From positions 1,220,501 through 1,284,500 of the forward strand of contig AP031352.1 of the NCBI GenBank assembly GCA_037833965.1: DNA of 64,000 nucleotides, in the 5' to 3' direction. Numbering within the stretch: position 1 is the first letter of the stretch; the number at the start of each line of letters is the position of its first letter. Source of the stretch: Marchantia polymorpha subsp. ruderalis (taxonomy: Eukaryota; Streptophyta; Marchantiopsida; Marchantiales; Marchantiaceae). A program made the position numbers and the translations under genes. This document shows, one piece after another, positions 9,866 to 23,100 of this stretch. Under the pieces are notes generated by a model. The model made no database searches. It saw only the letters and a list, made by a program, of their open reading frames with translations, and had not been told where the DNA came from.

Positions 9866-12056
9866 TTGACAAAGTTTTCCACCATCCATTGTTTTTCAAC
9901 TTCCAATAAGTAAATGTACTTCATCACAAGCTCAATCAAGAATCCATAATAAGTTAAATTCTAGTGGTAGGCGAAAATGGATCCAAGCACGAAGAATAAT
10001 CAATGATGTTCATAACAAAAAAAATAATTGTTAAATATATGGAAACGTTTAATTTTTTTAAGTTTAACATATTGAAAATAAATATTTTTCATATGTGAAA
10101 CTAATGTCAACTCAAAATATAGAAACTGTAAACGTTGTTTCATTAAACAACAATAGATTGTTGTTTAGTGAAACATTGACATTCCACAAGTTGTTTTTAC
10201 CCATTGTACATGAAAGTAATTGCAAAAATCCAATACGTTAAAAAATGAAATCTATTAAGATTACAATCTATCTTAATATATTGTATCATGATTACTATTC
10301 CACTGATTTTTGTAGGAGAAGAAATTTGAACTGACGAGATAAAATGAAATGCTTTGTCTAGTATTGTTTTGTTGACATCGGATTCAGATTAAGTAAGAAA
10401 GTAGAAACATGAATAGTTTTGATTGTAAGAAATAAGTTGAGTTAAATAGTCTTTCAACTAGTTAGACAACCAAGTAAGAGTACTTGGCACAAATTGGTGC
10501 CGTCCAATGACCACAAAAATTGAGTATCAGTAGTTGACAAGATTTGTATTTGTATTGCATCATCGGTATTTTTGATAAATTTGTAAAGTTTTTTGATCAA
10601 AGTATTAAGACTGAGTTGGAGACTCAAGTCAATCGAGAAGTCAAAAGAACAACACATGAGTGAACAAAAAAGTCATTTGCTCAAATGAGAATTTCAAGTG
10701 TTTTGCAAAATGCAATCACGGTAACTAAGTATGACTTACCAGATATGAGATTGTAAACTATAATAGACGTGATAACTATCTGCTCTAGTTGAGTACCAAG
10801 TCTTCCAGCTAAGTAGTATCAGTAGTTGACAAGATTTGTTTTTGTATTGCGCCGTAGGATTTTTTTGATAAATTTGTAAAGTTTTTTAATCGAAGTATTA
10901 AGACTAAGTTGGAAACTCAAGTCACAAGTCTAGAGAACTACAGATGAGTGAACAAAATAATCATTTGCTAAATGATAATTTCAAGTGTTCAGCAAAGTGA
11001 AATCACGGTCACGAAGTATGATTTAGCAGGATATGAGATTGTAAACTATAATAGACGTGATGATTATCTGCTTTAGACGAAACCAGTGAAAGTCAAGCTT
11101 AAGGCTATAGATTAAGTCAAATCGTTGAGGACAAAATCTTCCACTTCGCAAGTTTCTTCAATAGCAAGTTGTGATTATTGTCATACTGCACCGAAAATCT
11201 TTGCTTATGAAACAAGTGGCTGAATATGACAACTATATTTTGTTGTTTAACGCTCTTGATGAAAGTTTTATCGCAAATAGTTATCAAACATCTTGTATGT
11301 TTTTATGAAACGGATAAACTTCAAGATAAAAGATTCTAACACAAACATTCAAAAATTATGCAATTTGGTTTCAACTAACTAATCTACGTGTAAGACATAA
11401 CGTCCAATCTCGTTCAAATTTTAAAACTATCAAAGATTAATTAACTAGATTTTTAGTTGGATCTTCAATTGATTTATATGATGAATATACTTTTCATCGA
11501 ATCAATTTATCTATTTTGGAATATTTGTGTATTTTCATGTATATATTTATATATCTTTTCTATTTCAAATTTCTCATAATCAATTATCAAAGATGTAGAA
11601 TAGATATATATTGTTAATTGATGAATTTATTTGATTTTTTCAATCATGACACATGAAATACATGATATTTTTTTATATATAACTAAAATTTTAATTCATT
11701 TGATATTTCATCAACACATTTCAATATCATAAAAAAAAAATTTGAAAATTAAATTTTTATGTTTCTTCAAAAGATATATGTGTTATAGATAACCTAACAT
11801 GATAGTGTACCTGAAAAATAAAATCTCTACTCTACATGCTCTTTTTCTTGATTTAAACATTTTCGCTGACTTTGTGTATCACTTTGTAAATATGTTTCAC
11901 GAAATCGTTTACCTCAACTATTTTAATCCAAAATAATTCCAAAATTACTTATTCACATTTTTTTAGCATTGGTTTATCGTATGGATCAATGCTTTGACAT
12001 ATCCCAAAACAAGACTTCGGAGGTCACCGAAAAAGATATACTTTAATTAACACAGA
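9866..12056. other. AT-rich intergenic DNA with decayed repeats
   Basis: No intact gene. It holds a tandem duplication (separate entry) and, after it near 11,150-11,210, a possible zinc-knuckle remnant (plus strand, SCDYCHTAPK), suggesting decayed retroelement gag. From 11,400 to 11,980 the sequence is strongly AT-rich without recognisable content. Confidence 0.5.
10525..11071 (+). repeat. Direct tandem duplication, about 290-bp period
   Basis: Two diverged units start at about 10,525 and 10,818. Both hold ATCAGTAGTTGACAAGATTT, TTTTGATAAATTTGTAAAG, CACATGAGTGAACAAAA or a close variant, and TTGTAAACTATAATAGACGT. Differences are mostly single bases and short indels, so the duplication is old. 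Confidence 0.85.
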
Positions 12057-12774
12057 TCAGATCAGGTTACTTAGATTAAGATCCGGTTGCTTCATTACAA
12101 TCATGGTGGTAGTAAATTTCATTATACCTACTGCAGTTATAAATTCAAACCATGACTCTAAACGAAGATGAACTAAATATATTTTGTTGCTTCTGGATTG
12201 TGATACGAATTCTTCTGGATTCGTTTCGTAATAAAGCGGGCATTGTTTTAGAACTATACTTAGGAACAGGAACATAGGCCAACTAATAAGCTGGAACCCT
12301 CACAAACTTCACATCGAAGCATTCCAATGTTCAAAGGCGGGATTTCATACATCAGAGCATAATCTCGCGGAATTTGGAACACATCGTTCCATCCGTGTGA
12401 AGGATGAAAATCACTCCGTACATTGATTATTGTCAAAAGCATTTGAGGATGATCCGGAGTCTTATTCCAAAGGAGCATTTGGTGCTCCAAATAATAATTT
12501 CTGCTTACATGTATTGAAGTGGGATTGGAGGGCTTTACTAAAATGGTTTCTTGAAGGCAGTACCAGAACCACCACCTTTTCACAGAAAACCTCCTCCCAT
12601 TCAGTGTGCACTTCTAATTTACTAAAGTTGTGTGTGTTCCAGGTTACTAGGCCCTCCAATTGACGTCTCCACGTGGCTAGATCGGGCCGCAGTACATCCA
12701 CGTAGTTCACCCTTGTCTATTTAACATTCTACTGACTGTTTATACAAGCAATACATACATCCTTAAAAAAGATT
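12057..12774 (-). other. Downstream flank or 3' UTR of the PRT6 gene
   Basis: Minus-strand open stretches here (12,462-12,710 and 12,260-12,583) do not match anything I recognise and lie directly downstream of the PRT6 stop codon at 12,775. They are best read as 3' UTR and flanking sequence. A short separate gene cannot be excluded. Confidence 0.4.
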
Positions 12775-14170
12775 TTATAGGACTCTGCCTCCAATTTGAG
12801 ATGAATGTAGAATATGAGTTTCGTGGTCAAAGGACGCTGTTAACCACAGTCGCCTAACCTGCAAATCCAAAAAGTGTAAAGAAAGTCATCAAACAGATTC
12901 ACAGCAACCCACACACTACTGAAACATGCCTACCAGTACATTAGCCGTAGTGAATGGGACCAAGTCTTCGCAAGTTGCTAGTAGCTAGTTTGACGACGCA
13001 AAATAATTATGCATTTCATATTGCAACCACGCCAGTCCTTAAAGCAAGGTCCAACCTCGCAAATCGTGGAAAAGGCAGGAGTATAATAATACCTCATTCA
13101 AACGAAGGTGACAAAGATGCAATGGATGCCCTCTTTTCAAGTATGCATCTTCCTGCAAAAGGACCATTCCGAGTCAAATTGCTATTTACTTCGGTGGGAG
13201 AACATCTAACTGGAATACAAAAAACACGTTAAAATCTGACACATAAATTTTCGAAAAAACGAAGTGAACAATCATATTCTATGCCTCATCCGTTGCTTGC
13301 CACGTGTTTGACTAATGTACATATGGCGGAAAAAATTCAAAGCCTTGTTTTGAAAACTTATTAGTATTATTTTCATAGCTTCAAGAATACAAATCTCCGA
13401 CCTCTCTGAGGGGTGCTGGAAGCACCAGACTGCTTAACTCAGTCATGAGGGAGGCGGAAGAGCTGAAACTACCTTTTAGTATAGCAGGTGGGTCCTCTAA
13501 GAGTACAATAATCTGATCCATAGAGCATAAGGAAGAAATCCAACCTCTCCATGTAGATCCAGGTATAGAGAGGGAGCCATGCAAACGCGGTTGCTGCGAA
13601 GGAGAACAAGCTGTGTTGAGCGTATCAGTAAATATATTCCAACACCTGCGCTCTCTGAACATTGCACCCAAATTTTGTCAAGTTAGGGCTATAAATCGCT
13701 AGAAACTTAGTGAGATAGAAGAAGTTCACACGTAAGTCAGTACAAAAGTATAATACCTCTACTCATTCATATTTTCTAGTCATAGCCTGAAAAACATAGA
13801 CCTCGCGACCTGGCTGCACCGTGGTAATAAAAGCAGGATAACTGGTACCTTTATCTGCGTGACGGTAACATTCACCCATGCCATCAATGTTACAACAATC
13901 TGTTCCGCAGCAGAAGAGATTCCCACAAACAAGACATATTGCTGGTTCGCTGCGAGGTAGGCAACATTCAAGCTTTTGTGAGCGAGTGGAGATATTTTAA
14001 GATTCACTAGAAACAAATCACTCAAACAAAAGCTCTTTAACGCTGCAAGTTTGCTCATTAATTGCTAACGTTCAATGACCGTCAAGATCTACGTTGCAGG
14101 TTTTGAACTTACTGTGGTGTTTTGTGGCAATTTAAGCAAGCTACCTTCAGATTTTGTAGCACAAGCTCCT
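12775..14170 (-). other. Conserved C-terminal zinc region of UBR ligases
   Basis: Exons read ACLNCHKTP (about 14,150-14,115), HEPAICLVCGNLFCCGTDCC (13,945-13,880), SAGVGIYLLIRSTQLVLLRS (about 13,640-13,580), EDAYLKRGHPLHLCHLRLNE (13,158-13,099), and a last exon starting VRRLWLTASFD and ending GGRVL-stop. This order is the conserved autoinhibitory C-terminal domain of UBR1/PRT6 proteins and shows that the 3' end of the gene is complete. Confidence 0.9.
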
Positions 14171-17100
14171 GTGAAAAGTTAATAAATATGATCAGATCAA
14201 AGACTTTAACCTTCGAAGCATACTAATAGTTCATACAGCAGTTAAGCTCACATTGATGTGACTCACTAGCAGATGCATTCTATGGTTTAAAAAAACATAT
14301 AAACTCCAACACAAATCCTTCCATAAAGTCAAAAAGAAGATAAATGCATCAAGATTCTAACCTGGAAAACTTCGGGTAGCTTTGTAAGTAGTGCCTGTCG
14401 AGGAACTTTATATAGCAATGGTGCGGGCTGGAAGACGTAAGAAGACAACAAGTAGAGTATTAGCCCCTTGAGAATAAGGCATGTGAGCGAAAATTACAAA
14501 GACTTATTGTTAGAAAATTCCTTGAATCATATATCAGTTGGGGCAGGACTATCTACAGGCAAATTATGAAGAAAGAATATGTAAAGAACCACAAGATCGC
14601 AAAGTATTCTTCTCATTTACAAAACTAATCAGCTCCTGGGCTTGATCCAAAGACTTTACTAGGGGTGAAACAGTGGCTCCACTTTTGGAATGGCTTCCCA
14701 AAAACGTGCCAGCTACTCGCCAAGGAATAAATTGCTACATTACTGACAAGTTCAGGACTTAATTGTGTCCCCAAGAGCTAGACAGATTAGAGTCCTGCTA
14801 TAGTCAAAATGAGAAAGGAACAGATCCTTACTCTTGAAACTCCCGTGCGGGTAGATTAGGTTTAAGTTTTTAGAAGATTTACACGACAAATCTTAAACAG
14901 TCACGAAACAGGAACCATGTAAACCTACCTGGTTGTTTTGAAAAAGCTGTTGCATTTTCACCCCATGTATACCTGTCAGCAGAAATTGGTGTATCTTATA
15001 TTAAAACACAGGTCGACTGGACGACTTCAAAGAGATATACAACATGATTAGTTATTGAAACCAAAGAGACTATGCTGACAGGTATATTTGTATAAAAGTA
15101 AAGAATGTGATAATTTTGTACCTTGCATGCCGAGTTCAACAGCTTCTTGAATCTTCGGGAGATCCAACCATTGTTGCAAGCACTCAGATTCCATCCATTC
15201 TATTGCTGAAAGTTCAATGTTGACCACATGGGAAGAAATCAAAACAAAGCTGTCACCACATATACTTGATCTAGTGTTTTCAGGTCAGAGATCGACAACA
15301 TGAACCAAGTCACATGGTGCAGAGTAGTAAGGCATGCCCATTTTGTTGCAGGAGCTTGGATTTCTTGTGGAATAGTGCATCATCTTCATATGACTGATTT
15401 AGAAAAGAATGCGATAGTGCCATGTAATTATCGTCTGAAGATATATACAGCTAGATACAAAGCTTTAATGCCGATATGAGGCTATTTCCCTCGAGGTCCA
15501 ACAAGACTCTGGACTTGATTGCTCTATTGGAGACTAATGAAAACATGAATGTGTCTCTTCTTGCAGTCTAGCACTCCAACCCATATTAGCCTTAAATGCA
15601 CTCAACGACAACTAATTGAGAAACATAAGAGTCTGTCCTCATCTAACACTTCCTTACAGGAAATCGTAAAAAATACTCCGGCACGGTACGACATCCTTCA
15701 ATAAAGAAAGATGTCTAGCGACCATTAAGATTTTTCAGTTGAAAATTTACGACTGCCATCGATGCATTGAGTCGAATCAGTAACCAAATGTAAGATCCAT
15801 AGTTGAGTTTTTTCACGAACATTGGACTGATTTACGTCAATTTTTCGTTCCGTTACCTTGTCCATTAGCTAGCTCCCGGGTTTCCTTTCGCGCAATTATT
15901 TGGACCTGCCAGTACAGAAAAGATTAAATAGAAGACATCCCAAAAACGCAAATACAGCATGAGATTCCTAAAAATTCAAATTAGCAAAATAGCTTCAACG
16001 AAAGACTATGAAGAACCTCCGCACACGAAAAGGATTTAACATGCTAGAAGACATAAAGTTAAGATTAAGATACTGAAAGCTTCCCCAACTTTTTCATTCA
16101 GACTACTGAGTAGCTGCTCGAAGGCCAACAACAAATATAAGGAATATGCAGACGGTGCAAGTAGTATCCAACTTGAACACTCAATGTGTCAGACAAAATG
16201 TGTCCCATAGTATGACTGTACTAACCATTAAGGCAACTCTCCGTAGAAACGGTAGACAGGCAGCCTGCAATACTTCAATCTTTGCCTTGTCCATGGCAAC
16301 CAACTTGTTCTCATCTTCCCCGCTCAGCTTGTTAAAAGCGACAGAAGCTTTTGTAGCAGCAAGAACATATGCCACCCTTACCATTGCCATCAAATCTTGG
16401 AATGTAGGCCAACCTTCAAATGTCTGCAAAAGACCCAACTTCGTTAATTACTCGAGTCATCCCCAAAATTATTCAATGCAGAAACGAAAACAGAACAGAA
16501 AAGGAAAAAGAAAGTATCAGCATATACGAAGTTTTGAAAACTTACAACCAGGAGCATAATTAGAAGCTCAAAGGGATCCCCTGATGCTAGAGATCCACTT
16601 TTCGAGGCTTTTGAGTTGCTCCACAGCCATCCAATGTCCATGGGTTCTGACGATTCCAAAACTTTTCCTAGATTATGTTTTTTCTGCAGTCTCCAGCCCA
16701 CTTCATTGTCGTCTGCACCGGCAAATTTGAAACGAGCTCTGTTTCTCTTAGATCTGTAATCGTCGCTGCCACTTTCCCAATAATTCTTATGGCCTCGGGG
16801 CGACCGAGACTCGTCGGTACTCTTCTCGTTTGCTGTCTCCATTACCATTGACTCGGCCTTTTCAATGACTTCTTCCCCACTTTGATTGTGCTGACTGATA
16901 TCACCAACCGCGCTCCCTGACAAAGAGTCAACCTGCGTTGTATTCGCTGGAGTTTCGATATCATCTTCAAAACGTTGTTTGATCACATTTTCATCAAATC
17001 CAAGCCACTGAAGAAGAAGGTGCATTTTTTTCTGCTTTCCTGGTACAATAAAAGGGATTGTACGGATGAAATTAGATCGGAATCCCCAGGACAGACACCG

Positions 17101-20100
17101 AAGTACCGACTTTATGGTTCTCAGCAACCGCTTTACTACGGTGTAAAGAAACAGAAAATTCTGATTCCTCATCAGGTATATATCTGATGAGGGTAACCTC
17201 TAAACAGCAGCTGCTATTGCAGTATGACATTTAACACGCAGAAGTTGATTGCAGAAAGAATGTATCGACCAAAACGAAAATTTGCATTTTAATAAACTGA
17301 ACGAAGTACTAGTTGTGTGTACCTTCACAAGGCATTGTATTCGTTAGCATCGCCAACTTGCCAAGCTCCGTAAGACCTAACCAGTGTGCAGCGTCACCTC
17401 TCCAAGATAGGTTTTCCGCAGGAGAAGCAGAGGCCGAAGACGAGGAAGACGCTGCTATATCTTTCACTGTAACCACTTCCCGGGTTTCAACTTCACAATG
17501 TATGATGTTTTCGGCGAGCGTTTCCCACAGTATCTGTACAGAAGAATGTGAGAAGATATTTCACCCACCCACACTCCGATAGTAGGCAGGTTAGAGACCT
17601 ACCAAAAAAGTTCACCAAAACGATCTGTCCTCTTTCACTACATGAACGATTTTTACAAAAAATAAGGAGCCCATGCACAATTAAGTCGCTGAACTTGTAA
17701 GCAGAAACTGGAATTGAGCAAAACGAGTACTACAATAGAGGGGCGTATTTGCAACCCACATAGGTTTTGATACTAATTAGATCATCAGAGTATCTGACCT
17801 GACAAAGCGGAAGACCATCCAAGTCTGGAGGTTCTCGGAGAAATTTCTTCCTTACTCTTAAACTCTGCAATCAATAAAATTGCAGAATTCAAGTCCATAT
17901 CCAAACCAGAATAGAACGGGATTGTTTGCGTCGTGTAAGTGAAATATACAATTGCCACTTTGTTAAGCCCTCTTGACTCTCAGAAGACTTCGGCTTATGT
18001 TGATTACCTGTGCAGCAAAGATTCTTATAGATTCAGCTAGATCTTGATGTGTGCTCCAATAATGTTTCCAATATTGCATGTCCTCAAAGTGCTCACTCGA
18101 GCCATGAGGGATAAGACCCTCCAAACTGAAATAAGCCAACTCTTCATCCGTCTGGTTCTCTTTATCTTGAAGAGCTTCTTTCTTATGCAGTTCTTGTTTG
18201 GTCTCCAATCTCGCCCAAGGAACAACCTTGTTCACATCTGGAAGGAGTACATTGGCTAAACGCCGACAGAAAGGACAAAGAAAGTCCATCTTTCCTAGGT
18301 CGATGATGCCCTTTCCTGAATTTATCCAGCCGACATGGCTCGAAATAGCTTCAGTATGGCGTCACTTCCAAGATGAGTAATATTATACTTGGTGAACCCA
18401 AAATCACATTATGGGCTCGCAATGCGTAGATCAATCAACAGAACCCGAGGAAAAAACGATTGCGCAAAGAAAAAGATCATGTCGTCCAAGGAGAGGAATT
18501 CAGCGAACCATCAATGAGGGTGACGGACCGTTCAAACTTTCTACAGATTCAAATCAGGTGCAAGCATCAACGCAAGTCGCTGTTTATACAGTAACAACTT
18601 CATGTTTTCTTAAATGTGCTCGTTGTCCTTTCTCAATGACATTTCCATGTGAACATACAATATCAGAGACATGGACTCACCTTCGTAAGTACTTTTAGCA
18701 TAATGTCTTTTCAGAAGAGAGTCAGCATAACGCTGAAAACACATCTGATGCATCTGCACGTATTTACGAGTTGAGTCATCAGAAAAATACGAAGCATCTC
18801 CATAGCAAGATGCTTATAGCCATGGAGCAAAATTCCTTCACAAACAGCTTTTATCCAAATCCTTAACGAGCAAGAGTGAATAAGACGCCGAAATTCAATT
18901 TTATAAAGCGTAAGTTGATTTCCTTGCCGCAGTCGTCGATGATCTCTATACGATCAACGTCTACGAAGCTGTCTAAAACAGTTACCACAATTCATGTTGA
19001 TACTTGTCAGACTTCAACATACGAGAGAAAAAATCTCAAATAATTACTTGGTTCATACCTGGTGACCACAACATCGAACATGCTCAGTTGGATGGAGGTC
19101 GAGAGGTCCTGATACTGATGCATCATTCGGAGAAGATTCGGTAACAACTGTCAGCAAACCGGGTACATTGCCATCACTGCCTTCGGATTGATGGTTACCA
19201 GACAGCAGACTTGTAACTTCTTTGATGCTACGTACAACTTCGCCTCGACTGTGGATGAGGCTTGGCAAGTTGTAACGTTGTACAAGAGCAATCCAACCTG
19301 TTGGCGACTCATCACCATCACACTGATCAAACCCACAATGTAGTTCAAGCTAGGTCCCTGACCAGGACATACATAAACGGAAAAATAAGAACTCTACTTT
19401 GTCCAAATATTTTAGAGAAAGAATGTAGAGTATCGTCCAGTGTCTACTAAAGATCCTACAAAATAAAGGAAAAGTAAGCCAACAAATGTTTTAAGCAAGT
19501 GAGCCTCGTCCACATTCAAAAATCAAAAAGGTGATACCTCACTCCGACAAAATGCACATTCATGTCGCTCCTTCTCTTGATCAGCATCCTTTGAAGGGGT
19601 TTTGTCTCCCGGAACCGCCCAAGATGAACCTCCTCCAGCTGTGCTGAATTCTTGAGGTTTGCTATCTTCAAAAACAGGAGTCCCTGCATCTTCTTTTGCT
19701 TTGACCTCATTTGAATCCTCTTCATGGTACACTTGATCGAGAAAAGCTTTTTGCCTGCACTCAGACACCGTCATTACTGATATAAGCTATGATTTTTTTA
19801 CAGTAACACATCACGGACAGGGCGGCGCTATAGTATTCCTTCAACGTATTGGCTCATTGCGTCTTCAGAGCTGAATGTGGCTGCTCGACTTATGTCAATT
19901 AATACGTTCTTTTTTCCTATTCTTGCTAGACGTACACGATTTAAAATACAATCATATTCAGATTAACGAGCCTACGTTACTGTTAAGGCTCATATATTCT
20001 GTGGGGTGAGACCAATATTAAGTTGCTACAAGAAGAAAGCAGGAAACCAATATCTGACAAGTGGACCCACCTGGCTTTGAAATCTGCGAGAATCGCTTCC

Positions 20101-23100
20101 TGACGTTTCTTTTTTAACTTCCTCCGTTCGTCATCAATGTACACATCAAAAACCTGCCAGACACATCCCATCATTGAGACAATGCTCTTCATTCATACAG
20201 GAACCACCAATAGGAGTTTTGGAATCTCACAAAATAAGACCAAACGGACACACAGATGACATACTTGTGAGCGACAGGAGTCGGAGCCAGATTTTGTGAT
20301 GGAGTAGGAACACTGTAACTGTATCACGTGATTTGCAGAGTCTACCAAACCTGTACAATTTAACAAATAAAGGAGCAACCATAAGAACCACTAACAAAAG
20401 TTGTTAGTAAGGGTACTGCAGCTATGTAAAGAATAACGAACAATTCACCTGAGACTACTAGGAAAAATAACGACCAAGCACAGATGCCAGAGATAATTAT
20501 ACTCACGAAATGAATCTTTATATCTCTGCAAACTAATCAGCATCTCATATATACTTGGGTGGCTAGATGTAGAATCTCTTCGCTTCCACTCGACGACACC
20601 CGAAACAGAACTGATGTGTGGCTTTGCATATATGAAGTCGGAGATGTCACTGCAATGCACCATCGAAGAAGATTGTACTTGCCAACTTTGAGATGTCATT
20701 GGCACGTTTTGAGGCGTCAACCCTCCATCCCTATTACAGTCATTCACGAAATCCGTAAAAATCGCAAAGAACGTAGAGAGAGAAACAACAAGTTATGGCT
20801 CTTCCAGAAGTTATTTATACAGCTGATGATCGAGTACATACCGGATATCAGCTAGAGCCATCTCTAGAATCTGAAGGGACATAACACCAAGCGCTTCAGC
20901 AGATGTCGCAGTCGCTTCATCTTGGATGAGATTGGTGACACTATGGAGCACATTCCATGTAAGCTGATGGCACGCCTGCATACCCACAAAAATTTAGATT
21001 ACTAGTAGGTTGTACGCTACTCAGAAGAGTACATGGATAATACACAATGTAACTAACCACGAAAAAAGAGATGAAATCAGCTTAGCCATTCTACAAGACT
21101 AATTCTCAAAGTAGACTTCTTCAAATCACAAAGCAATGGCCTCTTCCTCCTCCAACCACTGCATTGGGCAATCCAGATACCTGTCTTTAAAGTGCGCAAA
21201 GATTAAGCACAAGCACACTTGCAGTAAGGGGCAATGGAAACAGAAACTGTGACCTGCGTATGCAATATCTTGATGAGTCTGTTGAATGGTGGCTTGACTT
21301 CTCTTGGAGGCTGAAGACGCCAGTAGTGCGGAAGCTTTCCAACACTAATAGCACGTTCCTGAAAGGACGGTGAGGGAAATTTATTGATCTAAGATTTTGG
21401 AGCAAAGAATGCATGGGTTTCAAAATTTACAAAAGCATCTCACCACGCGCTGAACATCTCAATAAGGTTTTCGTTGACTGTCTTCAGGATATGACGGGCA
21501 AAGGATACTGAGCGTACAATGGGTACCCGAAGATAGTATATATCAGGTGGTAACAGAAAGTATACGCAAAACGTGTCTAAGGTATTAAGCAAACGACAGA
21601 AGTATACATACCTGGGCCTCTTCAAGATCATTAGCATAGAAGTGAGCAAACAGTGGATCGAACTCCTTCCAACATTCCTGTTTCAACTGATAGAACCCTC
21701 GTTCTTGCACCTAATAACATCCAAACATTAATGTGGTGAATATTCACCTCCCGCTGGATTTTATTTACGTGTTTTCAACGCTGAACGACCACTAGTTCTA
21801 GTCCACCCATTCTACTTGATGTGAACTTCTTGAGACAACGCCAGCAGATGAAGATTCCTTCACTTAGCGATCAGCAGAGATGAGTGAAGAATACCATTAG
21901 AGTTGATACATACTACCCTAACACCTTCTAAGCAAGCTGAGACAAGAAAACGCAAAAGTTGGATCCCCATGACGTACCTTTGGAATATTATAGATTGCTA
22001 CTTCTTGCAGTACGGAGCTCAATCTCGTTTGGTCAATAAGGTTTCCCCCCAAAGTGTAAGCAAGCTGCAAATCGAGGAAGAGAGTCATATGGAGCGAAAT
22101 TCACAATGAATAAGGTCCATTTGAAGATGAACCAGCGTACATTTTTTTAAATCACTGAATAAACTCTTCAATAATTCAGATATACTTGCCATATATCTGA
22201 ACTTATATTTCAGCTCACGACAAGGTTCGATCTACAGCAATTTAGGACGTCTATAAGAACTGTTAGATGTCAACTGTATGATCTGAAACTGATTAAAATG
22301 GTACAGTCGTACCATTTTAATCATTTTTACTGGCGAAAGTTGTTAGTACAACTTTCGCCAGTAAAGTAACACAAGTAGGATAAAAACGATTCTAAATAGC
22401 GATTCTAAATGGGAAAAGACCAAGCAGCCTGCAGCCTTCCCTATCTACATCATAAGGTCATGCGGGAGGAAGATAATACAATTTATACGGACTTCATATT
22501 TGAGGTCTAATGGCTGGTCAACAGTCACTTCACTCTACCCTTCGACTTTTAATCTGTCACTAACTTGGGATAAATAACAAAGGAGACAGTTTGGATTTAC
22601 CTGTGAATATGTCTGATCCCGCACGCAAAGCCATTGGATGACATCATACCTCAGACTTTCTCTCTACACATGTACAGGGCCAGCTTTAGGTCAGTTGTAA
22701 TGCATCTCGGATATGAATATCTACCCTGAGACTATCTAATGATAGATAGTCTCAATGTAATTATGAAGGAGCTTGGTAAAAGGTATGACAAATTACCTCA
22801 AACATCCCAGTATTCCTGCGCTCTCGGATAATCTACAGAACGAAAGATGAATTAGCAAAGCAGCAACTACGTATATTCTCAAAGAGACCTGAAATACACA
22901 CTACAGTTTTACGGCCCATTTGGCCACATCTTAGTACAGGCGTTTATCTGGAACATGTGCATATTCTATATCTTCTGTTCGGTAGGTTGGTGGTACACAA
23001 ATTTAAGCTAAAGTTCATGCATTCAGTTGATGTAAGATACAGAGCAAATCATAAGCAACAATCTTACTACTCTCCTTACATAAATTTGAACTTTTTGGAA

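Noticed and set aside
12260..12710. Separate small gene downstream of PRT6
   Set aside because: No similarity recognised, frames do not join convincingly, and the location fits the PRT6 3' UTR or flank.
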